Below the pieces are notes generated by a model. It was not told the origin of the DNA. It did not search any database and was given only the letters and a program-made list of their open reading frames with translations. This document shows, one piece after another, positions 12,317 to 25,848 of a stretch of DNA of 64,000 bases; position 1 is the first letter of the stretch, and the number at the start of each line of letters is the position of its first letter. A program made the position numbers and the translations under genes. This stretch comes from Deinococcus aquatilis DSM 23025 (lineage in GTDB: Bacteria > Deinococcota > Deinococci > Deinococcales > Deinococcaceae), in the NCBI RefSeq assembly GCF_000378445.1, contig NZ_KB899717.1, positions 5,673-69,672 of the forward strand, given 5' to 3'.

Positions 12317-12523
12317 ATGAATGACACTTCCAACTCTCTGGTCAGCCGATGCGACGCCACTTCTTGCCGTTATAACGAAGATATGCAGTGCCATGCCGGA
12401 CAGATCGAAGTCCAGATGGTCATGGGCGATATGGGTACACAGATGGCCCACTGCATGACCTTCTCGCCCGAGGACGGCGCAGATCTGACGCAGGGTACCC
12501 AGCCTTCTTCCAGCCACGACTGA
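12317..12523 (+). CDS. Small Cys-rich DUF1540-type protein
   Basis: 68 residues. A C-D-A-T-S-C-R-Y-N motif followed by C-H-A-G-Q-I-E-V matches the DUF1540 pattern of short proteins with a small Cys cluster that could bind metal; a fourth Cys comes later (A-H-C-M-T-F). Function unknown. The ATG follows ACAGGAGAATTCCC, a strong ribosome site, and a terminator follows at 12541, so this is a well-bounded single gene. Confidence 0.8.
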   Translation: MNDTSNSLVSRCDATSCRYNEDMQCHAGQIEVQMVMGDMGTQMAHCMTFSPEDGADLTQGTQPSSSHD

Positions 12524-12540
12524 ATGAGCTTAAGTTACCT

Positions 12541-12568
12541 AGCCCAGACCTAGGTGCTGGGCTTTTTT
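12541..12568 (+). terminator. Intrinsic terminator of the DUF1540 gene
   Basis: AGCCCAG pairs with CTGGGCT across a 9-nt loop; six T end the element. Confidence 0.85.
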
Positions 12569-12595
12569 GTTGTTCAGACCGAACGACTTGACTTC

Positions 12596-13519
12596 TCACA
12601 GCACCAATACGCCGTGATGTTTGGCCTTGTCCTGTGGCTCGACATGAATGGTCACGTGTGCGCCTTCCATTTCAGTCTGGATCGCTTCCTCCAGGCGATC
12701 GCAGATGGCGTGTGCATCGCTGACGGTCATATCACTGACCACCACAAGATGAAATTCGATGAACGTCGTCCGTCCTGCGTGCCGTGTGCGGAGATCATGG
12801 ATTTCCAGTGCGCCCTCGGCTTGCTCGCTGATCACGGTACGGATGCGGCGCTCTGTGGCGGGGTTGACGCCCGCATCCATCAAACCGCCCACGCTCTCCT
12901 TCATGAGGTTCCAGCCGCTCCAGAGAATATTGAGGGCCACCAATACGGCCAGTGCTGGATCAAGTACGTGCCAGCCCGTGAACTTTGCCAGCAGCACCCC
13001 GATCAGCACACCCACGCTGGTAATCACGTCGCTGAAGACGTGCCGCCCATCGGCCAGCAACGCGGGGCTGCGTGCAGTACGGCCCACGCGCAGCAGCACG
13101 CCCGCCCATAACGCATTGATGACACTGGCGATCAGGTTGACTCCCAGTCCGATCAATGGCGCATCGACCAGTTTGGGATTCATCAGATCGGGAATGGCGA
13201 CCCGCAAGATACTGATGGCGGCCAGTACGATCAGCACGCCCTCGGCCACGGCGCTCAGGTATTCAGCTTTGGTGTGTCCGTAAGGATGATTGGCATCGGC
13301 CGGACGCGCGGCCACCCACAGCGCCAGCAGTGCCCCGCCCGCTGCCACCACGTTGATTACGCTTTCCAGCGCATCGGAGTACAGAGCCACACTGCCCGTC
13401 ATGAAATAGGCCACGAATTTGAGGCCCAGCACGATGAGGGCCACCACCACGCTGAACGCCGCGATACGGACGAGAGAGGTGGGAAGTTTGGGGGGCAAAG
13501 GAAGTGGGCCGGAGGTCAT
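12596..13519 (-). CDS. Cation diffusion facilitator (metal efflux pump)
   Basis: Proton-driven exporter of divalent metal, inner membrane. 307 residues, with about six transmembrane helices in the first 215 and a cytoplasmic C-terminal domain. The TM2 site reads D-A-L-E-S and the TM5 site H-V-F-S-D, so one of the four usual ligands in TM2 is Ser; the metal (Zn, Fe or Mn) cannot be named. The loop H-P-Y-G-H-T-K-A-E-Y is typical. I chose the ATG at 13519 because TAGCCT lies exactly 7 nt upstream. Divergent from uvrD. Confidence 0.88.
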   Translation of the reverse strand: MTSGPLPLPPKLPTSLVRIAAFSVVVALIVLGLKFVAYFMTGSVALYSDALESVINVVAAGGALLALWVAARPADANHPYGHTKAEYLSAVAEGVLIVLAAISILRVAIPDLMNPKLVDAPLIGLGVNLIASVINALWAGVLLRVGRTARSPALLADGRHVFSDVITSVGVLIGVLLAKFTGWHVLDPALAVLVALNILWSGWNLMKESVGGLMDAGVNPATERRIRTVISEQAEGALEIHDLRTRHAGRTTFIEFHLVVVSDMTVSDAHAICDRLEEAIQTEMEGAHVTIHVEPQDKAKHHGVLVL

Positions 13520-13526
13520 CCGCCAC

Positions 13527-13532
13527 AGGCTA
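13527..13532 (-). promoter_or_regulatory. -10 box of the cation efflux gene, leaderless type
   Basis: TAGCCT on the minus strand, then 7 nt, then the ATG at 13519. Confidence 0.55.
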
Positions 13533-13590
13533 ACAGGGTTAGGCGCGGCGAAAACCGTGCCCGAGGGGGGAACAGCCTGAGCAGGACGTG

Positions 13591-13607
13591 TTACGTTCCC
13601 CACATAA
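13591..13607. promoter_or_regulatory. Radiation/desiccation response motif (RDRM) at the uvrD promoter
   Basis: TTACGTTCCCCACATAA fits the 17-bp palindrome TTATGT-N5-ACATAA with one mismatch in the left half and a perfect right half. It covers the expected -35 region of the uvrD promoter (TACACT at 13618). In Deinococcus the repressor DdrO binds such sites and uvrD is among the predicted regulon genes. DdrO itself is not in this window. Confidence 0.72.
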
Positions 13608-13617
13608 CGCAGCCTGA

Positions 13618-13623
13618 TACACT
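13618..13623 (+). promoter_or_regulatory. -10 box of uvrD, leaderless type
   Basis: TACACT, 6 nt before the GTG at 13630. Confidence 0.55.
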
Positions 13624-13629
13624 TGTTCG

Positions 13630-15900
<2,271 letters not shown>

Positions 15901-15926
15901 ACTGAGTTTTGCTGAAGCTGTTGGCC

Positions 15927-16427
15927 CTATTCTTCCCAGATCACCCGGTGACGGAGTTCGCCCGCTGGCACGCGCAACAATTCATCTATGACCAGTGGGT
16001 ACACGGGCCGGGATTCCAGTTCGGTCAGTGGAATCCACTCGCAGCGCACGGCGGGATTGTCCAGCACCGGAAAAGATTCGCTGGGTAATTCGGCGGGCGC
16101 TTCCATGCGGTAGAAAAATCCGATTTCGTGGGCGCGGTTTTCAGGTGGGCCGAAGTGATTCTCCACGATGCCCACCAGTTGCATTCCGCCCGGCGGTGTG
16201 CCCGTTTCCTCGGCCCACTCGCGGGCGGCGCAGCTTTCGGTGGTCTCACCGGTGCTCAGAGCGCCCCCCGGGAGGTACCAGAATCCCAGGTTTTCCTCGG
16301 TATTGGCAAGCAGGCAGGCGTCGGGCGTCTGCGCGTTCCGCACGCACAGAATTCCTACCCGCACGCTGAAGGTCAGGCCGCCCAACGGCAGGCGAATATC
16401 CACCGGATCAGGGTTAAAGTCGGTCAT
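15927..16427 (-). CDS. NUDIX hydrolase
   Basis: Hydrolyses a nucleoside diphosphate linked to another moiety; substrate unknown. 166 residues. The NUDIX box is complete: G-A-L-S-T-G-E, seven residues, then R-E-W-A-E-E-T-G, giving the metal-binding Glu pair. Its ATG overlaps the stop of the upstream LRV-repeat gene by 4 nt (ATGA), so the two are translationally coupled. It ends 26 nt from the convergent uvrD gene. Confidence 0.93.
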   Translation of the reverse strand: MTDFNPDPVDIRLPLGGLTFSVRVGILCVRNAQTPDACLLANTEENLGFWYLPGGALSTGETTESCAAREWAEETGTPPGGMQLVGIVENHFGPPENRAHEIGFFYRMEAPAELPSESFPVLDNPAVRCEWIPLTELESRPVYPLVIDELLRVPAGELRHRVIWEE

Positions 16428-17824
16428 GCCGCGCCGCCCGCATCCAGCCGCACGCTGGGGTCGGGGTCGGCCTGCAACTCGGTCCGCAAGCTGTCCGGCA
16501 GGTCGGCGCGTCCGGCGATCATCATGCGGACGCCTTCATCGGTGTCACGGGCCAGCGTAGGCAGCAGCGCGGCGGGCAAGTGGGGATGCAGGGCGGCGGC
16601 GCGGCGTACTCCGGCATTGAGGTCGGCGGCCAGCCCGGTCAGCACAGCCTCTCCCGGCGCTTCGGCATAGGCCACGGCGCGGCGCACCTCGGCATTGTCG
16701 TCGGCGGCCAGGCGTGCCAGCCGCGCTGCACCCAGATCAGGCCGTACAGCCAAGAGGGTGCGGATGCTGGGGTCGGTGTCGGTCAGAAGTACATCCAGCA
16801 CGGCGTCGGTCAGACCCTCGGCACTGGCGATGTGCAGCCGAATATCCTGCTCGGGCGAACGCAGCAGGGCCAGAATCGCCGCTTCGGGCAGGTCGTTGCG
16901 CTCCAGCAGGGCACGGCGCACCCCTTCCGATTCATCGCCCGACAGGGTGGTCAGGGTGTGCGGTGTGGCATCAGGTCGGCGGGCAAGCGAGGCCCGAACA
17001 TCCGGGTCGGCGTCCAGTTCGGCGCGGGCCAACCACTCGGCGGGCACGCGCCACGCCTGCAAAGCGGCGGCCCGCACCAGGGGATGCTCGTGCCCTGCCA
17101 GCCAGGCCCGCACATTTCCGGGCAAATCCATACGGCGAGCCAGGGTGGTCAACACGTCTGGGTCAAGGTCGAGCGTCAGGGTCAGCAGGCAGTCCAGCGG
17201 CAGATCCAGCCGCCGCGCCACACTGGAGCGCACCAGCCCGTGCAGGTCTTTGACCAGTTCGCGCAGGGTTTCATCGGGCAAATCGGCCCGCACAGCCACT
17301 GCTTTTCTCACGTCGTAATCGTCATCGGCAGCCAGTTGGCGTACCAGCGGCTCAGGCAATTCCGGGCGCTTGGCAACAGCCTCACGCACCTGCCAGCCTG
17401 CATCGGCGGCCAGCGATGCCACCCGCTCGGCACTCAGGCCCGCCCGCCCCGCCAGCGCTGTTCTGACCCCAAAATCTTCGTGCCGCGCCGCGCCGTCCAG
17501 CACCCAGTTGGGAGCGTCGGGAACGCCCAGCAAGGCCACCACTCCTTCCGGCGGAAACACACTCAGAAAGCTGGGCCGCGCCAACCGGATCAGGGGCAGG
17601 CCGGGATTTTCCAGCAGGTCTCGCGGAAAGCCCGCCGCCAGTGTGCCCAGAATTTCGGGGGGAGTATTGGGGTGCCGCGCCACCCGCGCCCGCACCCGCA
17701 GGTCTGGATGGGCTGACAGTCCCGACAACGTGTCAGACGTGGCCCGTGCATGGCCCGCCGCCTCCAGCGCCCCCTCCACGCCAAGTGCCGTCAGAGAGCG
17801 CGGATCGAGTTCAGAAAACGTCAT
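16424..17824 (-). CDS. Leucine-rich-variant (LRV) / HEAT-type repeat protein
   Basis: 466 residues built almost wholly of about 24-residue helical repeats with the recurring pattern V-R-x-A-V-A-x-R-x-D-L-P-x-x-x-L-x-x-L-x-x-D, typical of LRV repeats, an alpha-solenoid scaffold. No catalytic site. The Fe-S cluster-binding Cys block seen at the N-terminus of some LRV proteins is absent. I chose the ATG at 17824 because CATAGT lies 7 nt upstream. It is coupled to the NUDIX gene, suggesting a protein-protein interaction role beside that enzyme. Confidence 0.82.
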   Translation of the reverse strand: MTFSELDPRSLTALGVEGALEAAGHARATSDTLSGLSAHPDLRVRARVARHPNTPPEILGTLAAGFPRDLLENPGLPLIRLARPSFLSVFPPEGVVALLGVPDAPNWVLDGAARHEDFGVRTALAGRAGLSAERVASLAADAGWQVREAVAKRPELPEPLVRQLAADDDYDVRKAVAVRADLPDETLRELVKDLHGLVRSSVARRLDLPLDCLLTLTLDLDPDVLTTLARRMDLPGNVRAWLAGHEHPLVRAAALQAWRVPAEWLARAELDADPDVRASLARRPDATPHTLTTLSGDESEGVRRALLERNDLPEAAILALLRSPEQDIRLHIASAEGLTDAVLDVLLTDTDPSIRTLLAVRPDLGAARLARLAADDNAEVRRAVAYAEAPGEAVLTGLAADLNAGVRRAAALHPHLPAALLPTLARDTDEGVRMMIAGRADLPDSLRTELQADPDPSVRLDAGGAA

Positions 17825-17831
17825 GGGCTGC

Positions 17832-17837
17832 ACTATG
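17832..17837 (-). promoter_or_regulatory. -10 box of the LRV-repeat gene, leaderless type
   Basis: CATAGT on the minus strand, then 7 nt, then the ATG at 17824. The same box and spacing precede the HAD gene at 29129. Confidence 0.45.
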
Positions 17838-17893
17838 GCAGATCGGAGAAAGGGGCAGCGGGTGGTCTACAGGTCTGATCATAGAACAGGGGT

Positions 17894-18343
17894 TCAGCGT
17901 TTAACCATGTTGATATTAATGCTATTGGAGAAGAGAAACTCCCCCTTTTCATCATAGACACTAATTAAAATATGATTGGTTTTATTTAATGATGCTTTGT
18001 TTTTGAGCGATGCGCTGACATAAAATTTTGCGGTCAGTTTTTTGGAAACAGAGGACGGAAAAATATTATATTCCAGAGAGCTAAAGGATATAGTATGCGT
18101 TTCATTTAGTTTTTCCGGGGGTAATTCATCAATGGCAAAGAGTTGGGCATTAAATGAAAGTGGATAATCGTTGTACTGATTCATACTAAAACTGCTTTGT
18201 CTGCTGACATTGCTGCTACCCGATAATCCATCTGATATTTTTAGGGTATAACTTGAAGAAATCGACGATGTGGCGGGAAAACAAGAAGAAAGAAGGCCAA
18301 GGGTAAGTGAAGAGACGAGTGCGATTTTGATTGGCTTTAGCAT
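17894..18343 (-). CDS. AT-rich lipoprotein of unknown function
   Basis: 149 residues. The signal peptide with lipobox L-L-S-S-C puts the lipidated Cys at residue 21. The mature part is Ser/Asn/Lys-rich with beta-strand character (Y-T-L-K-I-S, I-L-I-S-V-Y-D). Base composition is far lower in GC than its neighbours and codons are AT-ended, a sign of recent acquisition. AAGGAC lies before the ATG. It probably forms a unit with the small exported gene at 18391-18600 upstream on the same strand. Confidence 0.75.
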   Translation of the reverse strand: MLKPIKIALVSSLTLGLLSSCFPATSSISSSYTLKISDGLSGSSNVSRQSSFSMNQYNDYPLSFNAQLFAIDELPPEKLNETHTISFSSLEYNIFPSSVSKKLTAKFYVSASLKNKASLNKTNHILISVYDEKGEFLFSNSININMVKR

Positions 18344-18390
18344 GATGCAGTCCTTTTTATTTCTTCATCCGGCAAGGTTTTTGGGAATAT

Positions 18391-18600
18391 CTATAGTATT
18401 TTGCCGAAATAACTTTTGAAAGTCATTTTTTTAAAGTAAATTAGCTCTTCTTTATTCAAATCTAGAAATACTTTAACTTTTCCGTTCCTTACTTCTGCGA
18501 TTAGAATTTTACAGCTTTGAGAGTTATTATTACTTGCGCTTCCAGCGAAACTTAGTGTCGATAAGCAAAAGATGTTCAAAATAATGAATAGCTTTTTCAA
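18391..18600 (-). CDS. Small AT-rich exported protein
   Basis: 69 residues, starting with TTG at 18600 after an AAGGGGAT ribosome site. Residues 1-20 are a Sec signal peptide (K-K-L-F-I-I-L through F-A-G-S-A). The mature part is about 50 residues, Lys-rich, with one Cys. No known domain. It shares the low GC of the adjacent lipoprotein gene 47 nt downstream. The TTG start lowers certainty about the exact N-terminus, but the signal peptide directly after it supports it. Confidence 0.6.
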   Translation of the reverse strand: MKKLFIILNIFCLSTLSFAGSASNNNSQSCKILIAEVRNGKVKVFLDLNKEELIYFKKMTFKSYFGKIL

Positions 18601-18904
18601 GAGTAATCCCCTTAAATCAAAACTTTATGCACTGAAATGACACCCATCGGCATTGTAAATGCAGGCCTGAGCTGCGATTGCCGCTCACTGTTAACCTGTG
18701 CACCCACACCCGTGTATCTCTTCCCCAGCGCCCGCAAAAGATTATTTATGTGTAATTCAACCTGCTGTCTTTCCCTTGTATTTCTCCCAAAGCCACCCTA
18801 CCCCCTACCTTTCCTAGGAGATATAAATGACTAGATAGATAGGAATAAAAGCAATATTCCTGCTGTATGGCGCGGTCTGGAGGACTTTTCCTCCTCTCTC
18901 CGCT
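18601..18904. other. AT-rich intergenic region
   Basis: No gene seen. A small hairpin, AGGAATA...TATTCCT, lies at 18841-18861. A ribosome-site-like AGGAG followed by a three-codon frame sits just before it. Probably the edge of the acquired AT-rich segment. Confidence 0.4.
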
Positions 18905-20035
18905 CTATTCCTCCAGTCTCAAGACCTCGCCAAAGGGGAAACCCTCGTCTTCCAGCCCGCCCGGAGGCACCACCCACAGCGTGGGCATGCGCGGCGGCGT
19001 GTCTGGAAAATCACCGTAGCCGTCGGTTAGGTAAATCAGCACATCGGGTTCGTGGGCATCTAACAGCCTGAAAATGGGCCTGAAATCGGTGCCGCCGCCC
19101 CCCTGCGGTGGGGGAATGGGGTCGCCGGGGCGCAGGTCGAAGGGGCCGTAGGCTACGGTGTCGGCGTAGTACAGGGTGGCCCGGACGTGTGGATACGCGC
19201 CCAGCACGCCCTGGACCTCGCCCACCAATGCCCGCACCGCCTCATCGTCCACGCTGCCCGAGGTGTCTACGGCCACCAGTGCGCTGAGGCTTTCATCGTC
19301 CAGCGCCTCCAGATACAGGCCGCGCCCCACGAAACGGCGGTCAAAGCCTCCAAAATCGACGGGGGTGCGGGCCAGAAAACGCCACAGGTGTGCCCGCCAG
19401 TCCAGCCGCGCCGGGGCCAGCCGCATCAGTTCGCGGTGCATGCCCAGCGGGTCGTCGCCCTTGCCGCCGCTCATGGCGTCCACGCTGCGGGCCTGTGCCA
19501 GCGCCTGTTGCCACTGCTTGGCCGCCTGTTGCCCGGACTTGCCATTTTTTGGCGGTGCGTCTCCGGGAGGGCCATCCATCAGGTCATCGCCCTCTTCGTC
19601 GCCGGGGTGTTCCTCGCCTTCCAGCGAGGTATAGACCTCTTCTACGCTCAGTTTTTCCAGATGCTCGTCGCGTCCTGCCCCTGCGCCCGAACTCTGCGGC
19701 GGCACGGGCAACCCGGCGGCCATGACCATGCCGTTCACGATCAGGTCGGCGGCCCGGTTCCAGCGTTTTTTCTCACGCGGGCCGCGCCGCCCCACATGCG
19801 ACAGGGCAGCGTGCAAGACCTCGTGCAGCAGCAGGCCGTCCAGCACATCGGGCGGCAAGCTGGCAGCCACTGCGGGGTTCACATATACCCGCTCGCCGTC
19901 GGTGCCTGCCGAGGCCACTTCATCTGAGGGCACAAATTCGGCGTGCAGCAGCAGCGTGGCAAAAAAAGCGGATTTGCCCCGGATGCGGAGGCGGGAGCCG
20001 GAGATCAGGCGGTTGAAATCGGGGGGCGAAGTCAT
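18905..20035 (-). CDS. VWA-like domain protein with putative metallopeptidase domain (MoxR partner)
   Basis: 376 residues. Residues 60-85 contain H-E-V-L-H, a zinc-type HExxH, in a DUF2201 N-terminal putative metallopeptidase domain. The C-terminal 130 residues are a VWA-like domain with its MIDAS motif D-T-S-G-S and a G-G-G-G-T-D-F loop, then L-T-D-G-Y. An acidic Gly/Pro linker joins them. Such proteins work with a MoxR AAA+ ATPase, and that gene lies directly upstream with 91 nt between, so this is an ATPase-client pair. What it remodels is unknown. Confidence 0.88.
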   Translation of the reverse strand: MTSPPDFNRLISGSRLRIRGKSAFFATLLLHAEFVPSDEVASAGTDGERVYVNPAVAASLPPDVLDGLLLHEVLHAALSHVGRRGPREKKRWNRAADLIVNGMVMAAGLPVPPQSSGAGAGRDEHLEKLSVEEVYTSLEGEEHPGDEEGDDLMDGPPGDAPPKNGKSGQQAAKQWQQALAQARSVDAMSGGKGDDPLGMHRELMRLAPARLDWRAHLWRFLARTPVDFGGFDRRFVGRGLYLEALDDESLSALVAVDTSGSVDDEAVRALVGEVQGVLGAYPHVRATLYYADTVAYGPFDLRPGDPIPPPQGGGGTDFRPIFRLLDAHEPDVLIYLTDGYGDFPDTPPRMPTLWVVPPGGLEDEGFPFGEVLRLEE

Positions 20036-20061
20036 GATGTTTCCGGTGCGTTTGGCCGAGA

Positions 20062-20124
20062 GAACGTGGATCGTGGATCGTAGAAAAAGACCGAACCACG
20101 ATCCACGATCCAGCCTCTACGTTC
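20062..20124. repeat. Intergenic hairpin repeat, copy 2
   Basis: GTGGATCGTGG in the left arm (20062-20083) faces CCACGATCCAC in the right arm (20095-20124); the outer GAACG/CGTTC also pair, with a bulge. It lies between the MoxR gene stop and the VWA gene start, so it is transcribed inside the operon. Confidence 0.75.
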
Positions 20125-20126
20125 CA

Positions 20127-21155
20127 CTACGCTCCCTCGCTCAGCGCCAGCGTTCCGGCCACCAGTTCCGCCAATCTTTCGTCCCGGCCCAGCAGTCCGG
20201 CCAGTTCGCCCAGTTGTCCAATCGCCTGAAATTTGGTAACCAAGGTCGCCACATACAGTTGCAGCCACTCGGGGCCAGCCGTGTCGCTCAGCCAGCGGAA
20301 GGCGTGATAGGCCTCGTCTGCATCGGCGGCGCGGGCACCGAGACCCACCACGGCGGCGTAGCGCACACTGGGTTCGTCGGGCAGTTTCAGGCCGCCGCCC
20401 TGACCCTTCAGCACTGTTCCCAGATCCGGCAACTGCTCGAACAGCCGCACAAAGGCACCGAATTCGGCTCCGGCGGCCTCGCCAATCGCGGGCGAAACAT
20501 CCAGCCCAGCGCGGTGCAGCTGCGCAGCCATTTCCCAGGAGCGTGGGCTGGGCCATGCGGGTTGCTGAGGGTCTAGACGGTGCAGCAACTCGGGCCGGAA
20601 GGTCAGGAAGGCAATGACGTGCTCGTGCAGGCTGCGGCCCAGTGCATAGGCCCGCCAGGCATCGAAATCGGGCCGCACCGTGAGGTGAAGAAAGCGGTTG
20701 GCAAGCGGCGCGGGCATGTCGAACACGCTGGCGCGGTCTTCTTTGCGGTTGCCCGCCGCCCACACGAACCAGCCGTCGGGCAGTTCGTAGCTGCCCACGC
20801 GCCTGTCCAGAATCAGTTGTTGCGCCATGCCCTGCATGGTCGGCGGGGCCATATTCACCTCATCCAGAAAGAGGATGCCGTGCCCGCCACGCGGCAAAAA
20901 TTCGGGCGGAAACCAGCGGCTGATTCCGCCGTTGCCCTCCGGGTCGGCCTGTGGCACGGGCAGGCCACGCAGGTCGGTGGGGGCCAGCTGAGACAGCCGC
21001 ACATCCACGAACTCAAGATTATGTGCCCGCGCCACTTGCGCCACCACGCTGCTTTTGCCCACGCCGGGCGGCCCCCAGATCATGGTGGCGAGTTTCAGTT
21101 GGCCGCGTGTGAGGGCCGCGAGGTACGTTTGCAGTTCGGTGGGGGTGAGGCTCAA
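20127..21155 (-). CDS. MoxR-family AAA+ ATPase
   Basis: Chaperone-like ATPase that activates or assembles partner complexes. 342 residues. Walker A is W-G-P-P-G-V-G-K-S (residues 27-35), Walker B I-L-F-L-D-E-V-N, and sensor 1 W-A-A-G-N-R. The start is TTG at 21155: AAGGAG sits 7 nt upstream and M-S-L-T-P-T-E-L matches a natural N-terminus, while the longer in-frame upstream extension does not look coding. It forms an operon with the VWA/metallopeptidase gene. Confidence 0.92.
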   Translation of the reverse strand: MSLTPTELQTYLAALTRGQLKLATMIWGPPGVGKSSVVAQVARAHNLEFVDVRLSQLAPTDLRGLPVPQADPEGNGGISRWFPPEFLPRGGHGILFLDEVNMAPPTMQGMAQQLILDRRVGSYELPDGWFVWAAGNRKEDRASVFDMPAPLANRFLHLTVRPDFDAWRAYALGRSLHEHVIAFLTFRPELLHRLDPQQPAWPSPRSWEMAAQLHRAGLDVSPAIGEAAGAEFGAFVRLFEQLPDLGTVLKGQGGGLKLPDEPSVRYAAVVGLGARAADADEAYHAFRWLSDTAGPEWLQLYVATLVTKFQAIGQLGELAGLLGRDERLAELVAGTLALSEGA

Positions 21156-21487
21156 GGCAGTGCTCCTTTGGAATGTGGAAAGTGGGTTGTCGGTTGTAGG
21201 AAAAACTGATGGGATGGGCGCGGCAGCCGAACACGCCGCAGGGCCTGAGCGTAGCGCGTGGGCCGGGTCCCTGCCGGATAGCTGGAGGCGTACAGCGACC
21301 CGGTGAACCATTGAGGCCAGTGCGGGGGCGTATGCTGGCCTTCTCTCTGATCCGTGCAGCACGCACTTACGGCCCGTCCCTGCCAAACAGAATATTGGGC
21401 TGCCGACCCCGTTATACTTTGACTCAGTTCAATATTCCTCTTCGCCACTCTCCATCCTGACCTTTGCCCTGCCCGGAGGCCCTGCCT
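21156..21487. other. Divergent intergenic region, promoters
   Basis: No gene. TATACT at 21413-21418 is a likely -10 box for the Fe-S protein gene, with no good -35. A single arm of the intergenic repeat family (GTGGGTTGTCGGTTGTAGG) lies at 21181-21199, just upstream of the MoxR start. Confidence 0.5.
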
Positions 21488-24889
<3,402 letters not shown>

Positions 24890-24988
24890 CCATCTGTTCA
24901 TTTGAAATATTGATGTGAATAGAGCGTTTGGTGGCGGGGTTGATACACAGATCAGCCCCGCCGCATCGTTTTAACAGTTGAGTCACGC

Positions 24989-24994
24989 TACTAT
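24989..24994 (+). promoter_or_regulatory. -10 box of the degV gene, leaderless type
   Basis: TACTAT, 6 nt before the ATG at 25001. Confidence 0.5.
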
Positions 24995-25000
24995 CAGGCC

Positions 25001-25846
25001 ATGACCATTGCCATCGTCACCGATTCGACGAGTGACCTCAGCCCGCAACTGTGCGAGCAATACGGCCTGACCAGTGTGCCCCTCTACGTGCTGTTTGACG
25101 GCAAGATGCACCGTGACGGCATTGACCTGAAACCCGCCGAACTGTTCGCGGGGCTCAAAGCGGGCAAGAAAACGCCCAGTACGTCCCAGCCTAGCCCTGC
25201 TGAATTTGCCGAGGTGTACCGCAAGGCGCTGGAAACCGCCGACGAGGTGCTGAGCGTGCATATCAGCGGGCAGCTTTCGGGCACGGTGGGCAGCGCAAGG
25301 CTCGCCGCACAGGAATTTGGCAACAAAGTCACCGTGCTGGACACCAAATCGGTCAGCATGGGCCTTGGCATGCGGGCCATTCGCGCCGCAGAGCTGGCCC
25401 GTGCAGGCAAAACGGTGCCCGAAATCGTGGCCGAACTGGAGCGCGTGGGTGCGGTGGCCGACATCCGCTTTACGGTGGATACGCTGGACTTTCTCAGGAT
25501 TAACGGGCGCATCGGTGGCGCTCAGGCACTGCTCGGCGGCCTGCTGAACATTAAACCTATTCTGGTGGTGCGGGGCGGCAAAGTGGAATCGGGCGGACGG
25601 GTGCGCGGGCACAAAAAGGCCATGCAGGACATCATGGATCATGTCCGTAAGTACGTGGAAACACACGGCGGGGCACGGGTATCGTTTATGGCAACCGTGG
25701 GCGGCGAAGAGTACATTCGTGAAGTGCGTTCTGGCCTCAGCGACCTCAAATTCGACGATCTGGGCGACCATACCATCGGCGCGGTGGTGGGTACGCACGC
25801 TGGCCCCGGTACGGTGGGCGCAACGCTGGAACCCCTGACTGCCTGA
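25001..25846 (+). CDS. DegV-family fatty-acid-binding protein
   Basis: 281 residues, the usual DegV length. Members bind a fatty acid and act as FakB-like carriers for fatty acid kinase. Family marks: I-V-T-D-S-T-S-D-L at the start, S-T-S-Q-P-S-P near residue 65, I-S-G-Q-L-S-G-T at 87-94, [10 protein letters not shown], and F-L-R-I-N-G-R-I-G. The stop is followed after 2 nt by the GTG of a serine hydrolase gene, so the two form an operon. No fakA gene is in the window. Confidence 0.93.
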   Translation: MTIAIVTDSTSDLSPQLCEQYGLTSVPLYVLFDGKMHRDGIDLKPAELFAGLKAGKKTPSTSQPSPAEFAEVYRKALETADEVLSVHISGQLSGTVGSARLAAQEFGNKVTVLDTKSVSMGLGMRAIRAAELARAGKTVPEIVAELERVGAVADIRFTVDTLDFLRINGRIGGAQALLGGLLNIKPILVVRGGKVESGGRVRGHKKAMQDIMDHVRKYVETHGGARVSFMATVGGEEYIREVRSGLSDLKFDDLGDHTIGAVVGTHAGPGTVGATLEPLTA

Positions 25847-25848
25847 GC

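Noticed and set aside
18746..18762. TTATGT at 18746 as an RDRM
   Set aside because: The right half reads TCAACC instead of ACATAA.
18637..18834. 65-codon plus-strand frame in the AT-rich gap
   Set aside because: No ribosome site, no signal peptide pattern, composition unlike a gene.
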